A DNA stretch of 27,111 nucleotides from an uncultured Eubacteriales bacterium. GTDB taxonomy: Bacteria; Bacillota; Clostridia; Oscillospirales; Acutalibacteraceae. Every line of letters begins with the position of its first letter. Positions within the stretch are counted from its first letter, which is position 1. The DNA lies in NCBI GenBank assembly GCA_910577755.1, contig CAJTNL010000020.1:1-27111 (forward strand), given 5' to 3'. Of the stretch, positions 6,298-14,756 are shown one piece after another. Below the pieces are notes generated by a model. That model had not been told where the DNA came from. It worked only from the letters and a program-made list of their open reading frames with translations, and made no database searches. Position numbers and translations under genes: made by a program.

Positions 6298-7101
6298 ATG
6301 CACCTCACCGTAAACGGAAAACCATACCAAACAACCGCTTCTACTCTATGGCAGTTAAAAGCAGAACTAACGATTCCTGCTGACGTTACCATATTAAATG
6401 GTTTTCAAACAGCCGATGATCTGCCTTTGCATGAAGGAGATCTGGTAACACTCATACAAAAGGGGGTTATGCCCGATAAGCAGGAGCTGGAAAGCATGAT
6501 GTGCGCCCGTCATACGCCGCAGGTTCATCAAAAGGTTAAGGCGGCACAGGTTGCCATAGCAGGCTTAGGAGGACTCGGCTCTAACATTGCAATACTATTA
6601 GCACGAACAGGTGTAGGTAAACTATTTTTAGTTGATTTTGATACTGTAGAACCAAGTAACTTAAATCGGCAAAACTATTATATTGAGCATTTAGGGCTTC
6701 CAAAAACACAGGCGCTCAAACAGCAAATTCAGCAAATTAATCCTTTCATAAAAGTACAAACAAAACAGACCTGTGTAACAGAACATAACGCATACGAACT
6801 GTTTGCAGAATATCCCATTGTTTGCGAAGCTTTCGACAACCCACAATCAAAGGCGATATTGGTTAACACTATACTGGAACAAAGCCCCTATACCAAACTA
6901 GTCTGTGGTTCCGGCATGGCCGGTTATGAATCTTCCAACACTATACAAACTGTGCGAAATTTTAGCAATTTATATGTATGCGGTGACAGCATATCTGCCG
7001 CCGCAATCGGCAACGGTTTGATGGCCCCCCGGGTTACAATATGCGCCGCCCATCAAGCCAACATGATTCTACGTTTAATTTTAGGCATTGAGGAGGTATA
7101 A
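6298..7101 (+). CDS. thiF: ThiS adenylyltransferase ThiF with N-terminal ThiS-like domain
   Basis: A 267-residue E1-like enzyme that activates the ThiS C-terminus with ATP. Residues 1-58 form a second beta-grasp domain (MHLTVNGKPYQ to LVTLIQKG) without a Gly-Gly tail. A linker and the ThiF/MoeB fold follow: GLGGLGS at 89-95 (nucleotide loop) and VDFDTVEPSNLNRQ at 112-125. This architecture is known in clostridial 'family 2' ThiF proteins. The CxxC zinc pairs of MoeB/E. coli ThiF are absent. I use ATG 6298 with GGAGGT at 6285-6290; an in-frame GTG at 6289 lies inside that ribosome-binding site. It is followed by thiG after three bases, so the two are probably co-translated. Confidence 0.9.
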   Translation: MHLTVNGKPYQTTASTLWQLKAELTIPADVTILNGFQTADDLPLHEGDLVTLIQKGVMPDKQELESMMCARHTPQVHQKVKAAQVAIAGLGGLGSNIAILLARTGVGKLFLVDFDTVEPSNLNRQNYYIEHLGLPKTQALKQQIQQINPFIKVQTKQTCVTEHNAYELFAEYPIVCEAFDNPQSKAILVNTILEQSPYTKLVCGSGMAGYESSNTIQTVRNFSNLYVCGDSISAAAIGNGLMAPRVTICAAHQANMILRLILGIEEV

Positions 7102-7104
7102 CCT

Positions 7105-7872
7105 ATGAAAGACACGCTAACAATCGGTGGTCACGAGTTTCAATCACGCTTTATTTTAGGGTCGGGAAAATATTCCCTGGAAAATATGCCTGGCGTCATT
7201 GAAAACAGCGGCGCCGAGATCATTACGCTTGCCTTACGCCGCGCCAATGCCGGCGGTCAAAGCAATATATTAGACTATTTACCTAAAAATATTACACTGC
7301 TACCTAACACCTCCGGCGCACGCAATGCCCAGGAGGCTATTAGAATTGCACGGTTATCACGTGAGCTGGGCTGCGGTGACTTTATAAAAATTGAAGTAAT
7401 TCATGACAGCAAATACTTAATGCCTGACAATTACGAAACAGTAAAAGCAACCGAAACCTTATCAAAAGAAGGCTTTATCGTCATGCCTTATATTAGTCCC
7501 GACCTAATTACAGCACGAGCTTTGGTCCATGCCGGCGCTGCGGCAGTTATGCCTTTAGCTGCTCCTATTGGCAGTAATAAGGGACTTGTTTCCCGCGAGT
7601 TTATTAAAATGATAGTAGAAGAAATTGAGTTGCCTGTTATAGTAGATGCAGGCATTGGCTCACCGTCCCAAGCCTGTCAGGCTATGGAGCTTGGGGTAGA
7701 CGCCGTTATGGTAAATACCGCCGTAGCAACTGCAAATGACATAGCGGCAATGGCAACCGCCTTTAAACTTGCCATTAGAGCAGGACGTACGGCATATCTT
7801 GCCGGTTTAGGACGCATATTGAACTTTACGGGAGAGGCTTCCTCCCCGCTAACAGGTTTTTTAGCGGACTAA
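7105..7872 (+). CDS. thiG: Thiazole synthase ThiG
   Basis: A 255-residue TIM-barrel enzyme that forms the thiazole carboxylate from 1-deoxy-xylulose 5-phosphate, dehydroglycine and ThiS-thiocarboxylate. The Schiff-base lysine is K95 in FIKIEVI, with E97 next to it. GSGKY (19-23), the NTSGARNAQEA segment and the phosphate loops PIGSNKG, DAGIGSPSQA and GVDAVMVNTA are all present. AGGAGG lies eleven bases upstream of the ATG. Length is normal. It acts with ThiS, ThiF and the dehydroglycine-making ThiH encoded downstream. Confidence 0.96.
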   Translation: MKDTLTIGGHEFQSRFILGSGKYSLENMPGVIENSGAEIITLALRRANAGGQSNILDYLPKNITLLPNTSGARNAQEAIRIARLSRELGCGDFIKIEVIHDSKYLMPDNYETVKATETLSKEGFIVMPYISPDLITARALVHAGAAAVMPLAAPIGSNKGLVSREFIKMIVEEIELPVIVDAGIGSPSQACQAMELGVDAVMVNTAVATANDIAAMATAFKLAIRAGRTAYLAGLGRILNFTGEASSPLTGFLAD

Positions 7873-8197
7873 TGCAGTAATCAAGTTTGCCCTTATACAA
7901 AAAACAAAAAATACTCTATTGGAGTATGCAGGCTTTGTCAACATAAAACAAAACGCAATGTGCTGCTAAGGTATCATGCTTATTTTTATTTACAGGAAAA
8001 GACTTTTTCTTTTTTACAATCTTTTCACAAACTAATACCATAAAATTATGATCGGGGCAGTAACCTATTGCACATACGCAAAGTCTAAGAAAGACACTCT
8101 ATTCTAACAGTTTACACAAGAACATGTATAGCAAACCGAACCCACTGTTAACTGTACAATAGGTGGTCCATATTATAATAGAAAGGAAACGGAATCT
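7873..8197 (+). other. 325-base gap inside the thiazole locus
   Basis: No coding frame with ribosome-binding site is visible. It holds a short hairpin (ATACTC 7911-7916, GAGTAT 7922-7927) and, before thiH, a TATAAT at 8174-8179 with no good -35 at 17 bases. thiH may therefore have its own weak promoter, or the riboswitch transcript reads through. Confidence 0.4.
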
Positions 8198-9361
8198 TTG
8201 AGTAACCTAACCATAATAGATGGAATTGAAAAAGAAGAACTGGAATACATGGAACGCATCGACAGCGATATTATGGAGCGCACGCTCTCGCATTATCACC
8301 GATTCAACTTTTCAGCATTTACGGAAACGGACGTACAAACAGCGTTACAAAAAGAACAGCTTACCCCAAAAGACTTTGCAGCGCTTCTCTCCCCTGCAGC
8401 ACAGCCAATGCTGGAGAAAATGGCCGTAAAAGCAAAAAAGCTGACCATCGCACAGTTTGGTAATAACATAAGTTTATATACCCCTTTGTATATTGCAAAC
8501 TATTGTATCAATGAATGTACATATTGTGGTTTTAGCTGTACCAATAAAATTCACCGGGGAAAGCTTACCATACAGCAAATTGAAACAGAATTTAGAGCCA
8601 TAGCGCAAACAGGCCTCGAAGAAATTTTAATTCTCACTGGAGAATCTCGGAAGCAGTCCAGTCTTGACTTTATTGCAGATGCAGTCGAATTAGCAAAAAC
8701 TTATTTCACCACTATAGGCATTGAAATTTATCCGCTAAATACAGACGAATACGCTTATCTGCATCAGAAAGGCGTCGACTTTGTCAGCGTATATCAGGAA
8801 ACCTATGACCCTGTAAAATATAAATCGGTCCATCTACGCGGTCCAAAGCGGGATTTCTCTTACCGTTTTCACGCACAGGAACGTGCTGTTTTAGGCGGAA
8901 TGCGTGGCGTTAGCGTTGGCGCATTATTAGGACTGCATCAATTTCGCAACGATGCGCTCGCAGCAGGACTGCACGCAAAATATTTACAACAAAAATATCC
9001 CCATACCGAAATCAGCTTTTCAGTACCAAGACTACGCCCATATATCAATAACAGTGCAAACAATTCAAACGATGTACATGAAACACAGCTTTTGCAAATT
9101 ATGCTGGCATATCGAATCTTTATGCCGTTTGCGGGCATCAATATTTCCACTCGTGAACGAGCGGGTTTTCGAGATAATGTGGTAGGCTTATGCGCCACTA
9201 AAATATCTGCAGGCGTTAAAACCAGCGTTGGCGGTCATGATCTGGAGGAACAAGGCGACGCACAATTTGAAATTTCCGACCCACGCAGTGTAGATGAAAT
9301 TCGCACCATGCTCAAAGTCCGTGGTATGCAAGAAGTATTCACCGACTATATTCGTTTATAG
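8198..9361 (+). CDS. thiH: 2-iminoacetate synthase (tyrosine lyase) ThiH
   Basis: A 387-residue radical-SAM enzyme that splits tyrosine into p-cresol and dehydroglycine for ThiG. The cluster motif CxxxCxxC is C103, C107, C110 within CINECTYCGFSC. The anaerobic route fits the other oxygen-sensitive genes here; aerobic relatives would use ThiO. The start is TTG at 8198 with AAAGGAAA about nine bases upstream; the next in-frame ATG is codon 18 and has no signal. The C-terminal half has the expected SFSVPRLRP and ISTRERAGFRD segments. The TenI-like gene follows after ten bases. Confidence 0.95.
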   Translation: MSNLTIIDGIEKEELEYMERIDSDIMERTLSHYHRFNFSAFTETDVQTALQKEQLTPKDFAALLSPAAQPMLEKMAVKAKKLTIAQFGNNISLYTPLYIANYCINECTYCGFSCTNKIHRGKLTIQQIETEFRAIAQTGLEEILILTGESRKQSSLDFIADAVELAKTYFTTIGIEIYPLNTDEYAYLHQKGVDFVSVYQETYDPVKYKSVHLRGPKRDFSYRFHAQERAVLGGMRGVSVGALLGLHQFRNDALAAGLHAKYLQQKYPHTEISFSVPRLRPYINNSANNSNDVHETQLLQIMLAYRIFMPFAGINISTRERAGFRDNVVGLCATKISAGVKTSVGGHDLEEQGDAQFEISDPRSVDEIRTMLKVRGMQEVFTDYIRL

Positions 9362-9371
9362 AGGTAACAAC

Positions 9372-9989
9372 ATGGTGATTTGTGTTACAAACAGCGCGTT
9401 ATGTAAAGAAGATTTTCTCACACGTATTACATCCATCTGCAAAGCGGGCCCAAAGTTTGTCATTCTGCGTGAAAAAGCTTTAAACAAATCCGATTATTAT
9501 AATTTAGCTAAACAATGTCTGGATATTTGCAACTCTCACGGTGTAAAGCTTGTTCTTCATACACATATAGATACGGCGCTGGCATTAGAAGTCACGGCCA
9601 TCCATTTACCATTATCTATTTTCAGACTGCACCCTCAAAGCTTAAAAAATTTTACAACGGTTGGAACCTCCGTTCACTCTGTAAAGGAAGCGATATTGGC
9701 TGAACAATTGGGAGCTACCTATTTAATTGCAGGGCATATCTTTCCCACACAATGTAAAGCAGGAATGACTCCACGGGGAATTCCATTTTTAAAAGACATT
9801 TTAGAAATTTCCCATATACCCGTGTATCCCATTGGAGGCATTCATACAGACAATGTACAAACAATCGTTGAGACGGGCGCTCAGGATTTTTGCATTATGT
9901 CAGAACTTATGACTTGTAAGCAGGCGGAAAAACAAATCAAAATCTATAATCAAATAAAACGTGCAAATATACAAACAAAAAAGATATAA
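9372..9989 (+). CDS. tenI: TenI-like thiazole tautomerase (ThiE/TenI family)
   Basis: A 205-residue TIM barrel of the thiamin-phosphate synthase family. Positions 115-139 read like TenI rather than ThiE: AGHIFPTQCKAGMTPRG carries a His at residue 122, where ThiE usually has Pro (G-P-x-F-P-T-x-T-K). This is the same number as the catalytic His122 known from Bacillus subtilis TenI, which aromatises the ThiG product. ILREKAL (31-37) and PIGGI (153-157) are family features. ThiE's asparagine/aspartate-rich IND-x-V-D segment is replaced by LHTHIDTAL. The start at 9372 has GAGGT at 9361-9365; upstream in-frame codons overlap thiH. A true ThiE role cannot be excluded, since clostridial homologues are often named so. 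Confidence 0.65.
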   Translation: MVICVTNSALCKEDFLTRITSICKAGPKFVILREKALNKSDYYNLAKQCLDICNSHGVKLVLHTHIDTALALEVTAIHLPLSIFRLHPQSLKNFTTVGTSVHSVKEAILAEQLGATYLIAGHIFPTQCKAGMTPRGIPFLKDILEISHIPVYPIGGIHTDNVQTIVETGAQDFCIMSELMTCKQAEKQIKIYNQIKRANIQTKKI

Positions 9990-10030
9990 AACCGCAACAG
10001 CGCTTACATAAAAGGCACTTTATAATAATT

Positions 10031-10082
10031 AAGATGGCGTTCTCGGAAATTCAAACGAATATCGAGAACGCCATCTTTGTTG
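10031..10082 (+). terminator. Terminator of the thiazole operon
   Basis: A perfect 15-bp stem (10031-10045 with 10063-10077) followed by TTTGTTGCTT, 41 bases after the TenI-like stop. Confidence 0.8.
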
Positions 10083-10085
10083 CTT

Positions 10086-10117
10086 AAAAAGTCTTTAAAA
10101 TCCTATAAGACTTTTTT
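10086..10117. terminator. Second terminator between thi operon and ndk
   Basis: AAAAAGTCTT (10086-10095) pairs with AAGACTTTTT (10107-10116), ending in six T on the plus strand and a T-run on the minus strand too. It can back up the thi terminator and end the convergent ndk transcript. Confidence 0.65.
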
Positions 10118-10219
10118 CGTAGATAGTAAAATGTAAATCGAAAACCAATACGTTTGTCATTATAGCGTACAATTTTTCTCTTTTCTTAACAGGGAAGTTG
10201 CTTGCACCGGCTCAACTGC

Positions 10220-10624
10220 TTATTTGTTAAAAAATCGTTTCATTTCAATTGAAGCATTCTCTACAGAGTCGGAACCATGAATGACATTAGCCCCGGTACT
10301 GGAAGCAAAATCTCCACGAATAGTACCGGCAGCAGCCTCTTCAAATTTTGTTGCGCCCATAATAATTCTCATACCCTGCACAGCATTTTCACCCTCTACA
10401 ATCATACCAAATACAGGGCCTGACATCATATATTCCACAATTTCAGGAAAAAAAGGCTTGTCCGCAATATGCGCATAATGCTCTCTTAAAATATTCTCAT
10501 CCAAACACATCATTTTTGCATCAATTAATCTATATCCTTTTCTCTCAATTCTAGAAATAATTTCTCCTATCAACCCTCTTTGTACTGCATCCGGCTTTAA
10601 CATAATATAGGTTTGCTCAATCAT
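10220..10624 (-). CDS. ndk: Nucleoside diphosphate kinase
   Basis: A 134-residue cytosolic enzyme that balances nucleoside triphosphates by phosphate transfer through a phosphohistidine. The catalytic H116 lies in NVIHGSDS. The N-terminal YIMLKPDAVQRGLIG and the RGDFA segment are typical. The start at 10624 has AAAGGAG about eleven bases upstream. It is a single gene, convergent with the thiazole operon. Length is slightly shorter than the common 140-150 residues, but no conserved part is missing. Confidence 0.97.
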   Translation of the reverse strand: MIEQTYIMLKPDAVQRGLIGEIISRIERKGYRLIDAKMMCLDENILREHYAHIADKPFFPEIVEYMMSGPVFGMIVEGENAVQGMRIIMGATKFEEAAAGTIRGDFASSTGANVIHGSDSVENASIEMKRFFNK

Positions 10625-10849
10625 GATCCTTAATCTCCTTTGATTTATTATATATGGTTTTATTATAACAAAAAGCTTCGTTAATAACTATACATAATTT
10701 TAAAAATTAAATTACATTGCGGTTACATGTATATAATCCCCCACCGGTACGGCTTATTTGTAGTAATCTTATCGTATAAATAGAAAAACTTCGGTTACAT
10801 TAGTATTATATTTTTAAACAGCAATATATGAAAGAAAGGAACACCGCCA

Positions 10850-12205
10850 ATGAATAAAAAACGTAGCCAATTTTCAGGTAAAATCGGATTTATTCTTGCC
10901 GCGGCAGGCTCGGCTGTCGGTTTAGGTAATATTTGGCGATTTCCTTATTTGGCGGCAGAGTACGGAGGCGGAATATTTCTTCTAGCATATGTATTATTTG
11001 CTCTTACATTCGGGTTTTCTTTAATGATGGCAGAGGTAACCCTTGGGCGCAAAACAGGAAAAAGTATTGTAGGCGCATATCAAGCATTGGACAAACGGTT
11101 CACCTTTATGGGTTGGCTTACTATGCTGGTACCAATTTTAACATTTCCCTATTACAGCGTAACAGGCGGCTGGGTCATGCATTATGCCATGCTGTTTTTA
11201 ACAGGGCAAGGAAACAAAACAAGCCAAGCCGGCTTTTTTGAATCATTCACAGCTAATCCTTTTTGGCCTATATTTTGGTTATGCATATTTGTTGTACTAT
11301 CTTGTATCATTATTATGCTGGGTGTAAACAAAGGCATTGAGCTAACCAGTAAAATTTTCCTGCCAATTTTAATCATACTTACCATAGCAATTACCATTTA
11401 TATTGTAACGCTTCCGGGAGCATTAGACGGCGTCTTATACTATTTAACGCCCGATTTTACAAAATTTTCATTTGGCACGTTAATCGCAGCTTTAGGCCAA
11501 ATGTTTTACTCTATGTCACTGGCAATGGGTATCATGTTTACCTATGGCTCATATTTTAGCAAAAAAGAAAATATTGAATCCTCAGTTCGTAAAATAGAAA
11601 TTTGTGATACCCTAATCGCATTTTTATCAGGTCTTATGGTTTTGCCTGCTGTTTTTGCTTTTTCAGGAGGCGATCCAAACGCGTTAAATTCAGGTCCCAG
11701 TCTTTTATTTGTTACCTTGCCCAAAGTATTTATGAGTATGCCGTTAGGACAAGTGATAGGAGCAATCTTTTTTATTTTAATTTTCTTAGCTGCTCTTACT
11801 TCTTCCATTTCATTTGTAGAAACCATTGTATCTGTATTCCAAGACCAATTTGGATGGCGGCGGATTCCAATCTGTATTGGAGCCTGTATTGGCGGTATTC
11901 TCATCGGAATATGCGCATCATTAGGTTTTGGTATATGGGAAACAGTAAAACTGCTTGGTATGAATATCTCAGATTTTCTCGACTTTTTCACCAACAGCAT
12001 TTTAATGCCGATTGCAGCGCTTTTCACATGTATTTTTTTGGGTTTTATCATCGGTACCAATGTTGCCGTTAGTGAGGTCAGACTCTCGTCCCGCTTCCGC
12101 TTTGAAAAACTATTTATTATCATAACCAAATGGATTGCCCCTGTTTGTTTAGCAGTGATTTTAGTTACCTCAATTTTATCTGCTGCAGGATTGTTTACAA
12201 TTTAA
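10850..12205 (+). CDS. NSS-family sodium-dependent transporter 1
   Basis: A 451-residue multipass membrane protein, close in length to bacterial 11-helix NSS transporters such as MhsT. The TM1 signature GSAVGLGNIWRFPYL (about 20-34) contains the unwound substrate and Na+ binding segment. Members import amino acids or related amines with sodium. The substrate is not predictable here. GAAAGGAA precedes the ATG. A second, clearly related 451-residue copy follows after 137 bases with its own promoter. Confidence 0.92.
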   Translation: MNKKRSQFSGKIGFILAAAGSAVGLGNIWRFPYLAAEYGGGIFLLAYVLFALTFGFSLMMAEVTLGRKTGKSIVGAYQALDKRFTFMGWLTMLVPILTFPYYSVTGGWVMHYAMLFLTGQGNKTSQAGFFESFTANPFWPIFWLCIFVVLSCIIIMLGVNKGIELTSKIFLPILIILTIAITIYIVTLPGALDGVLYYLTPDFTKFSFGTLIAALGQMFYSMSLAMGIMFTYGSYFSKKENIESSVRKIEICDTLIAFLSGLMVLPAVFAFSGGDPNALNSGPSLLFVTLPKVFMSMPLGQVIGAIFFILIFLAALTSSISFVETIVSVFQDQFGWRRIPICIGACIGGILIGICASLGFGIWETVKLLGMNISDFLDFFTNSILMPIAALFTCIFLGFIIGTNVAVSEVRLSSRFRFEKLFIIITKWIAPVCLAVILVTSILSAAGLFTI

Positions 12206-12272
12206 AAGTCTCTATTCAGACAAACAAATTTATATGTTTACTATAAAAATGCAGATATATAAATCATTTCGA

Positions 12273-12301
12273 TTGACAAAAGGTGACAAATCATGTATCC
12301 T
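12273..12301 (+). promoter_or_regulatory. Candidate promoter of the second transporter
   Basis: TTGACA (12273-12278) and TATCCT (12296-12301) with a 17-base spacer, 42 bases before the start codon. The -35 is exact; the -10 matches at four of six positions. Confidence 0.45.
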
Positions 12302-12342
12302 GATATAAATTATTTGCATTTTACTGAATAGGGGAGTTTTTT

Positions 12343-13698
12343 TTGAAAAATAATCAAACACAATTTTCTAGTAAAGTCGGATTCATACTGGCCTCCGCTG
12401 GGTCAGCGGTCGGTTTAGGGAATATTTGGCGTTTTCCTCACTTAGCCGCTGAACATGGCGGCGGTATATTTTTGCTGACCTATATTATTTTAGCAATTAC
12501 TTTTGGATTTTGCCTAACCGTAACTGAAATTGCAATTGGCAGAAAAACGGGCGCCGGTGTACTAAACGCTTTTCAAAAATTAGATAAGCGTTTTGCATTT
12601 ATTGGTGTAATAACGTTTTTTATTCCATTATTAATTTTACCATACTACAGTGTTGTGGGCGGTTGGGTATTACACTACGGTTATATGTTTATTTCCGGCC
12701 AGGGTACTATAACAGCAGAACAAGACTATTTTAGTAATTTTATTTCTCAGCCGGGCATGCCTATCTTATTTCTTGCTATATTTATTGCGCTGACAGCCGT
12801 GATTGTAATGTTGGGCGTTAAAAGAGGTATTGAACTTACCTGCAAAATTTTCTTACCAATTTTAGTATTGATGACAATCGGCATTGCTATTTATGGTATG
12901 ACGTTGCCCGGCGCACTTGAGGGCGTAAAATATTACTTATTACCTGATTTCAGTGGTTTTTCTTTTAAGACTGTTTTAGCAGCTTTAGGCCAATTGTTCT
13001 ACTCTATGTCATTAGCTATGGGTATCACCCTTACATATGGGGCCTATATGAAAAAAGATACCAACATTGAAAACTCTACCTTTACAATTGGAATTTTTGA
13101 TACAGGTATTGCATTCTTTTCAGGTTTGATGATTATTCCCGCTATTTTTGCCCTTTCTCCAGGCGGTTCAACTGAGATTAACTCTGGAACAGGACTGATG
13201 TTCACTACCATGCCTCAAGTGTTTACCGTGATGCCGGGAGGTCAAATCGTAGGTACCATTTTCTTTGTTCTTGTATTTCTTGCGGCTATTACCTCTTCAA
13301 TTGGTCTCATGGAAGCAATCGTTGCGTCAATTCAAGATAAATTTGGCTGGAAACGTATTCCTATATGTATAGGTATATTATTATTCTGCCTCACCCTAGG
13401 TACATGTTCATCCTTAGGCTTTGGCGTTTGGGATAGCATACAATTATTTGGTATGACTTTATTCGATATGTTTGACTTTTTAACCAATAGTATTTTAATG
13501 CCGATTGTAGCACTCTGCACCTGTATTTTTATTGGTTTTTTCTTAAAGCCCAAAAGTATGATTGACGAGGTTCAAAGCACGGCTCCTTTTCGTTTAAAAA
13601 GTATGTACAGCATATTTATCAAATGGCTGGCTCCTGTTTGTATTGTTGCAATTTTAGTAACAGCTTTTTTACAAACGGCAGGTGTAATTACCTTATAA
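12343..13698 (+). CDS. NSS-family sodium-dependent transporter 2
   Basis: A 451-residue paralogue of the upstream transporter. The TM1 signature GSAVGLGNIWRFPHL differs by His for Tyr near the end. The start is TTG at 12343, preceded by GGGGAG. The same length and co-linear alignment (for example LGQ-x-FYSMSLAMGI in both) point to tandem duplication. The copies differ in several helices that line the site, so they may import different amino acids. No adjacent regulator or catabolic gene hints at the substrate. Confidence 0.92.
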   Translation: MKNNQTQFSSKVGFILASAGSAVGLGNIWRFPHLAAEHGGGIFLLTYIILAITFGFCLTVTEIAIGRKTGAGVLNAFQKLDKRFAFIGVITFFIPLLILPYYSVVGGWVLHYGYMFISGQGTITAEQDYFSNFISQPGMPILFLAIFIALTAVIVMLGVKRGIELTCKIFLPILVLMTIGIAIYGMTLPGALEGVKYYLLPDFSGFSFKTVLAALGQLFYSMSLAMGITLTYGAYMKKDTNIENSTFTIGIFDTGIAFFSGLMIIPAIFALSPGGSTEINSGTGLMFTTMPQVFTVMPGGQIVGTIFFVLVFLAAITSSIGLMEAIVASIQDKFGWKRIPICIGILLFCLTLGTCSSLGFGVWDSIQLFGMTLFDMFDFLTNSILMPIVALCTCIFIGFFLKPKSMIDEVQSTAPFRLKSMYSIFIKWLAPVCIVAILVTAFLQTAGVITL

Positions 13699-14001
13699 CT
13701 GATATTGTATTTTAAACTTTTTAAACTACCGTTTTTTCATTTAATTGTTCACCCCCTATCAAATGTATCTAAAACTATATTCATTTAAATCATGCTGCAA
13801 ATAATTTGATAAAATGCAACTGTAAAAAATTGCTCTGTTTTATACGCATTGTTTATATATTTTTAAAAATCTGTAATAAAATAACATATTATTAAATTTT
13901 TATTTACACATATATGTTAATCTGTTTATAATATCACTTGCAATGTATGATATAAAAATGTAGAATAAAGTTAAGATTAAACAAGCGAAAGGACAATACA
14001 C
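13699..14001 (+). other. Gene-free AT-rich region with promoter at its end
   Basis: No coding frame is seen in these 303 bases. At the right end TTGCAA (13938-13943) and TAGAAT (13961-13966), 17 bases apart, make a plausible sigma-A promoter for the small exported protein. No convincing terminator for the transporter is visible. Confidence 0.5.
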
Positions 14002-14256
14002 ATGAGAAAAAGAATCTGTAAATTTTGCTATGCGATTAGCGCATTTATACTTGCTCTTCCTTTCATGGCATCCGGCGTATCTGCGGCATCTATCGATGCA
14101 ATTCATAATGTTATGACAGGCGACCAAACCAACATGGGAATGATAATTGGTCTCTCTGTTGCTGGAGGTGTCGCAGGTCTAATCATTATTATTGCCATTA
14201 TTATTGCCATTGTATCGAAAAAGAGAAAAGGCAGAAATTATCAGTCTAAGCATTGA
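14002..14256 (+). CDS. Tiny exported, membrane-anchored protein with sortase-like tail
   Basis: An 84-residue protein I cannot assign to a named family. It has a signal peptide (basic start MRKRICK, hydrophobic core to about residue 30, likely cut after GVSAA or nearby). A short polar segment IDAIHNVMTGDQTN follows, then a 24-residue membrane helix (about 48-70) and a basic tail KKRKGR. The order TGD-x-TN, helix, basic tail looks like the C-terminal sorting signal of LPxTG proteins, but the Leu-Pro are Asn-Val, so it is either a variant or a relic. GAAAGGA precedes the ATG. After processing almost no mature protein would remain if a sortase cut it. Confidence 0.7.
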   Translation: MRKRICKFCYAISAFILALPFMASGVSAASIDAIHNVMTGDQTNMGMIIGLSVAGGVAGLIIIIAIIIAIVSKKRKGRNYQSKH

Positions 14257-14327
14257 GCATTTATCTGAAATCATTTACCAAAATAGAGATACTTTTTTAG
14301 AGAGTAGTTATAAAGAAGTAAATTATA

Positions 14328-14362
14328 ATGGAGGTGTAGCATAGCTACACCTCCATTTAGTT
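14328..14362 (+). terminator. Terminator after the tiny exported protein
   Basis: A perfect 13-bp stem (14328-14340 with 14344-14356), three-base loop, then TTTAGTTT. It follows the small gene by about 70 bases. Confidence 0.7.
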
Positions 14363-14484
14363 TCCGAAACGTTTAACTCAATATTTGCCCTTACCTCTGA
14401 CTAAGCGCTTTTAAAACTTGCAGCAATAAACAAAAACAATTTTAAAAAATCCGCTATTGAATTTCTTCCTATTCCAAAATGAAA

Positions 14485-14524
14485 ATAAAGCTGTTCGTCA
14501 TTGATTAACAGCTTTATCCTTTTG
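14485..14524 (+). terminator. Second terminator-like hairpin
   Basis: ATAAAGCTGTT (14485-14495) pairs with AACAGCTTTAT (14507-14517), followed by CCTTTTGCTTT. No gene lies just upstream, so it may be a relic or end a non-coding transcript. Confidence 0.45.
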
Positions 14525-14756
14525 CTTTGTAATTATGAGAATATAAATTACAATTAGCAAACTCTCGTATATAGTACTGACTCCACATCGTGTATGCTTT
14601 AGGTTTATCAAAATATATACCTACCACTCTTATACTTGATATAAATTAAAATCAATTTGTGATGGAATATAGGATAAAACTATACTTTTTTGAAAGCATA
14701 TGAAGTAAAGAAAATTTGTCTTACTTTACGTTATATTCAGCAAAGGAGCCACTACC

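Larger units (their letters stand above)
14257..14756 (+). other. 500-base gene-free region with promoter near right end
   Basis: Besides the two hairpins listed separately, the only recognisable element is TTGTGA (14657-14662) with TATACT (14681-14686), 18 bases apart, which could drive the uracil-DNA-glycosylase-like gene. No further coding frame could be supported. Confidence 0.4.

Noticed and set aside
11542..12129. 195-codon open frame antisense to transporter 1
   Set aside because: It has no ribosome-binding site and low-complexity composition. The opposite frame is a clear NSS transporter.
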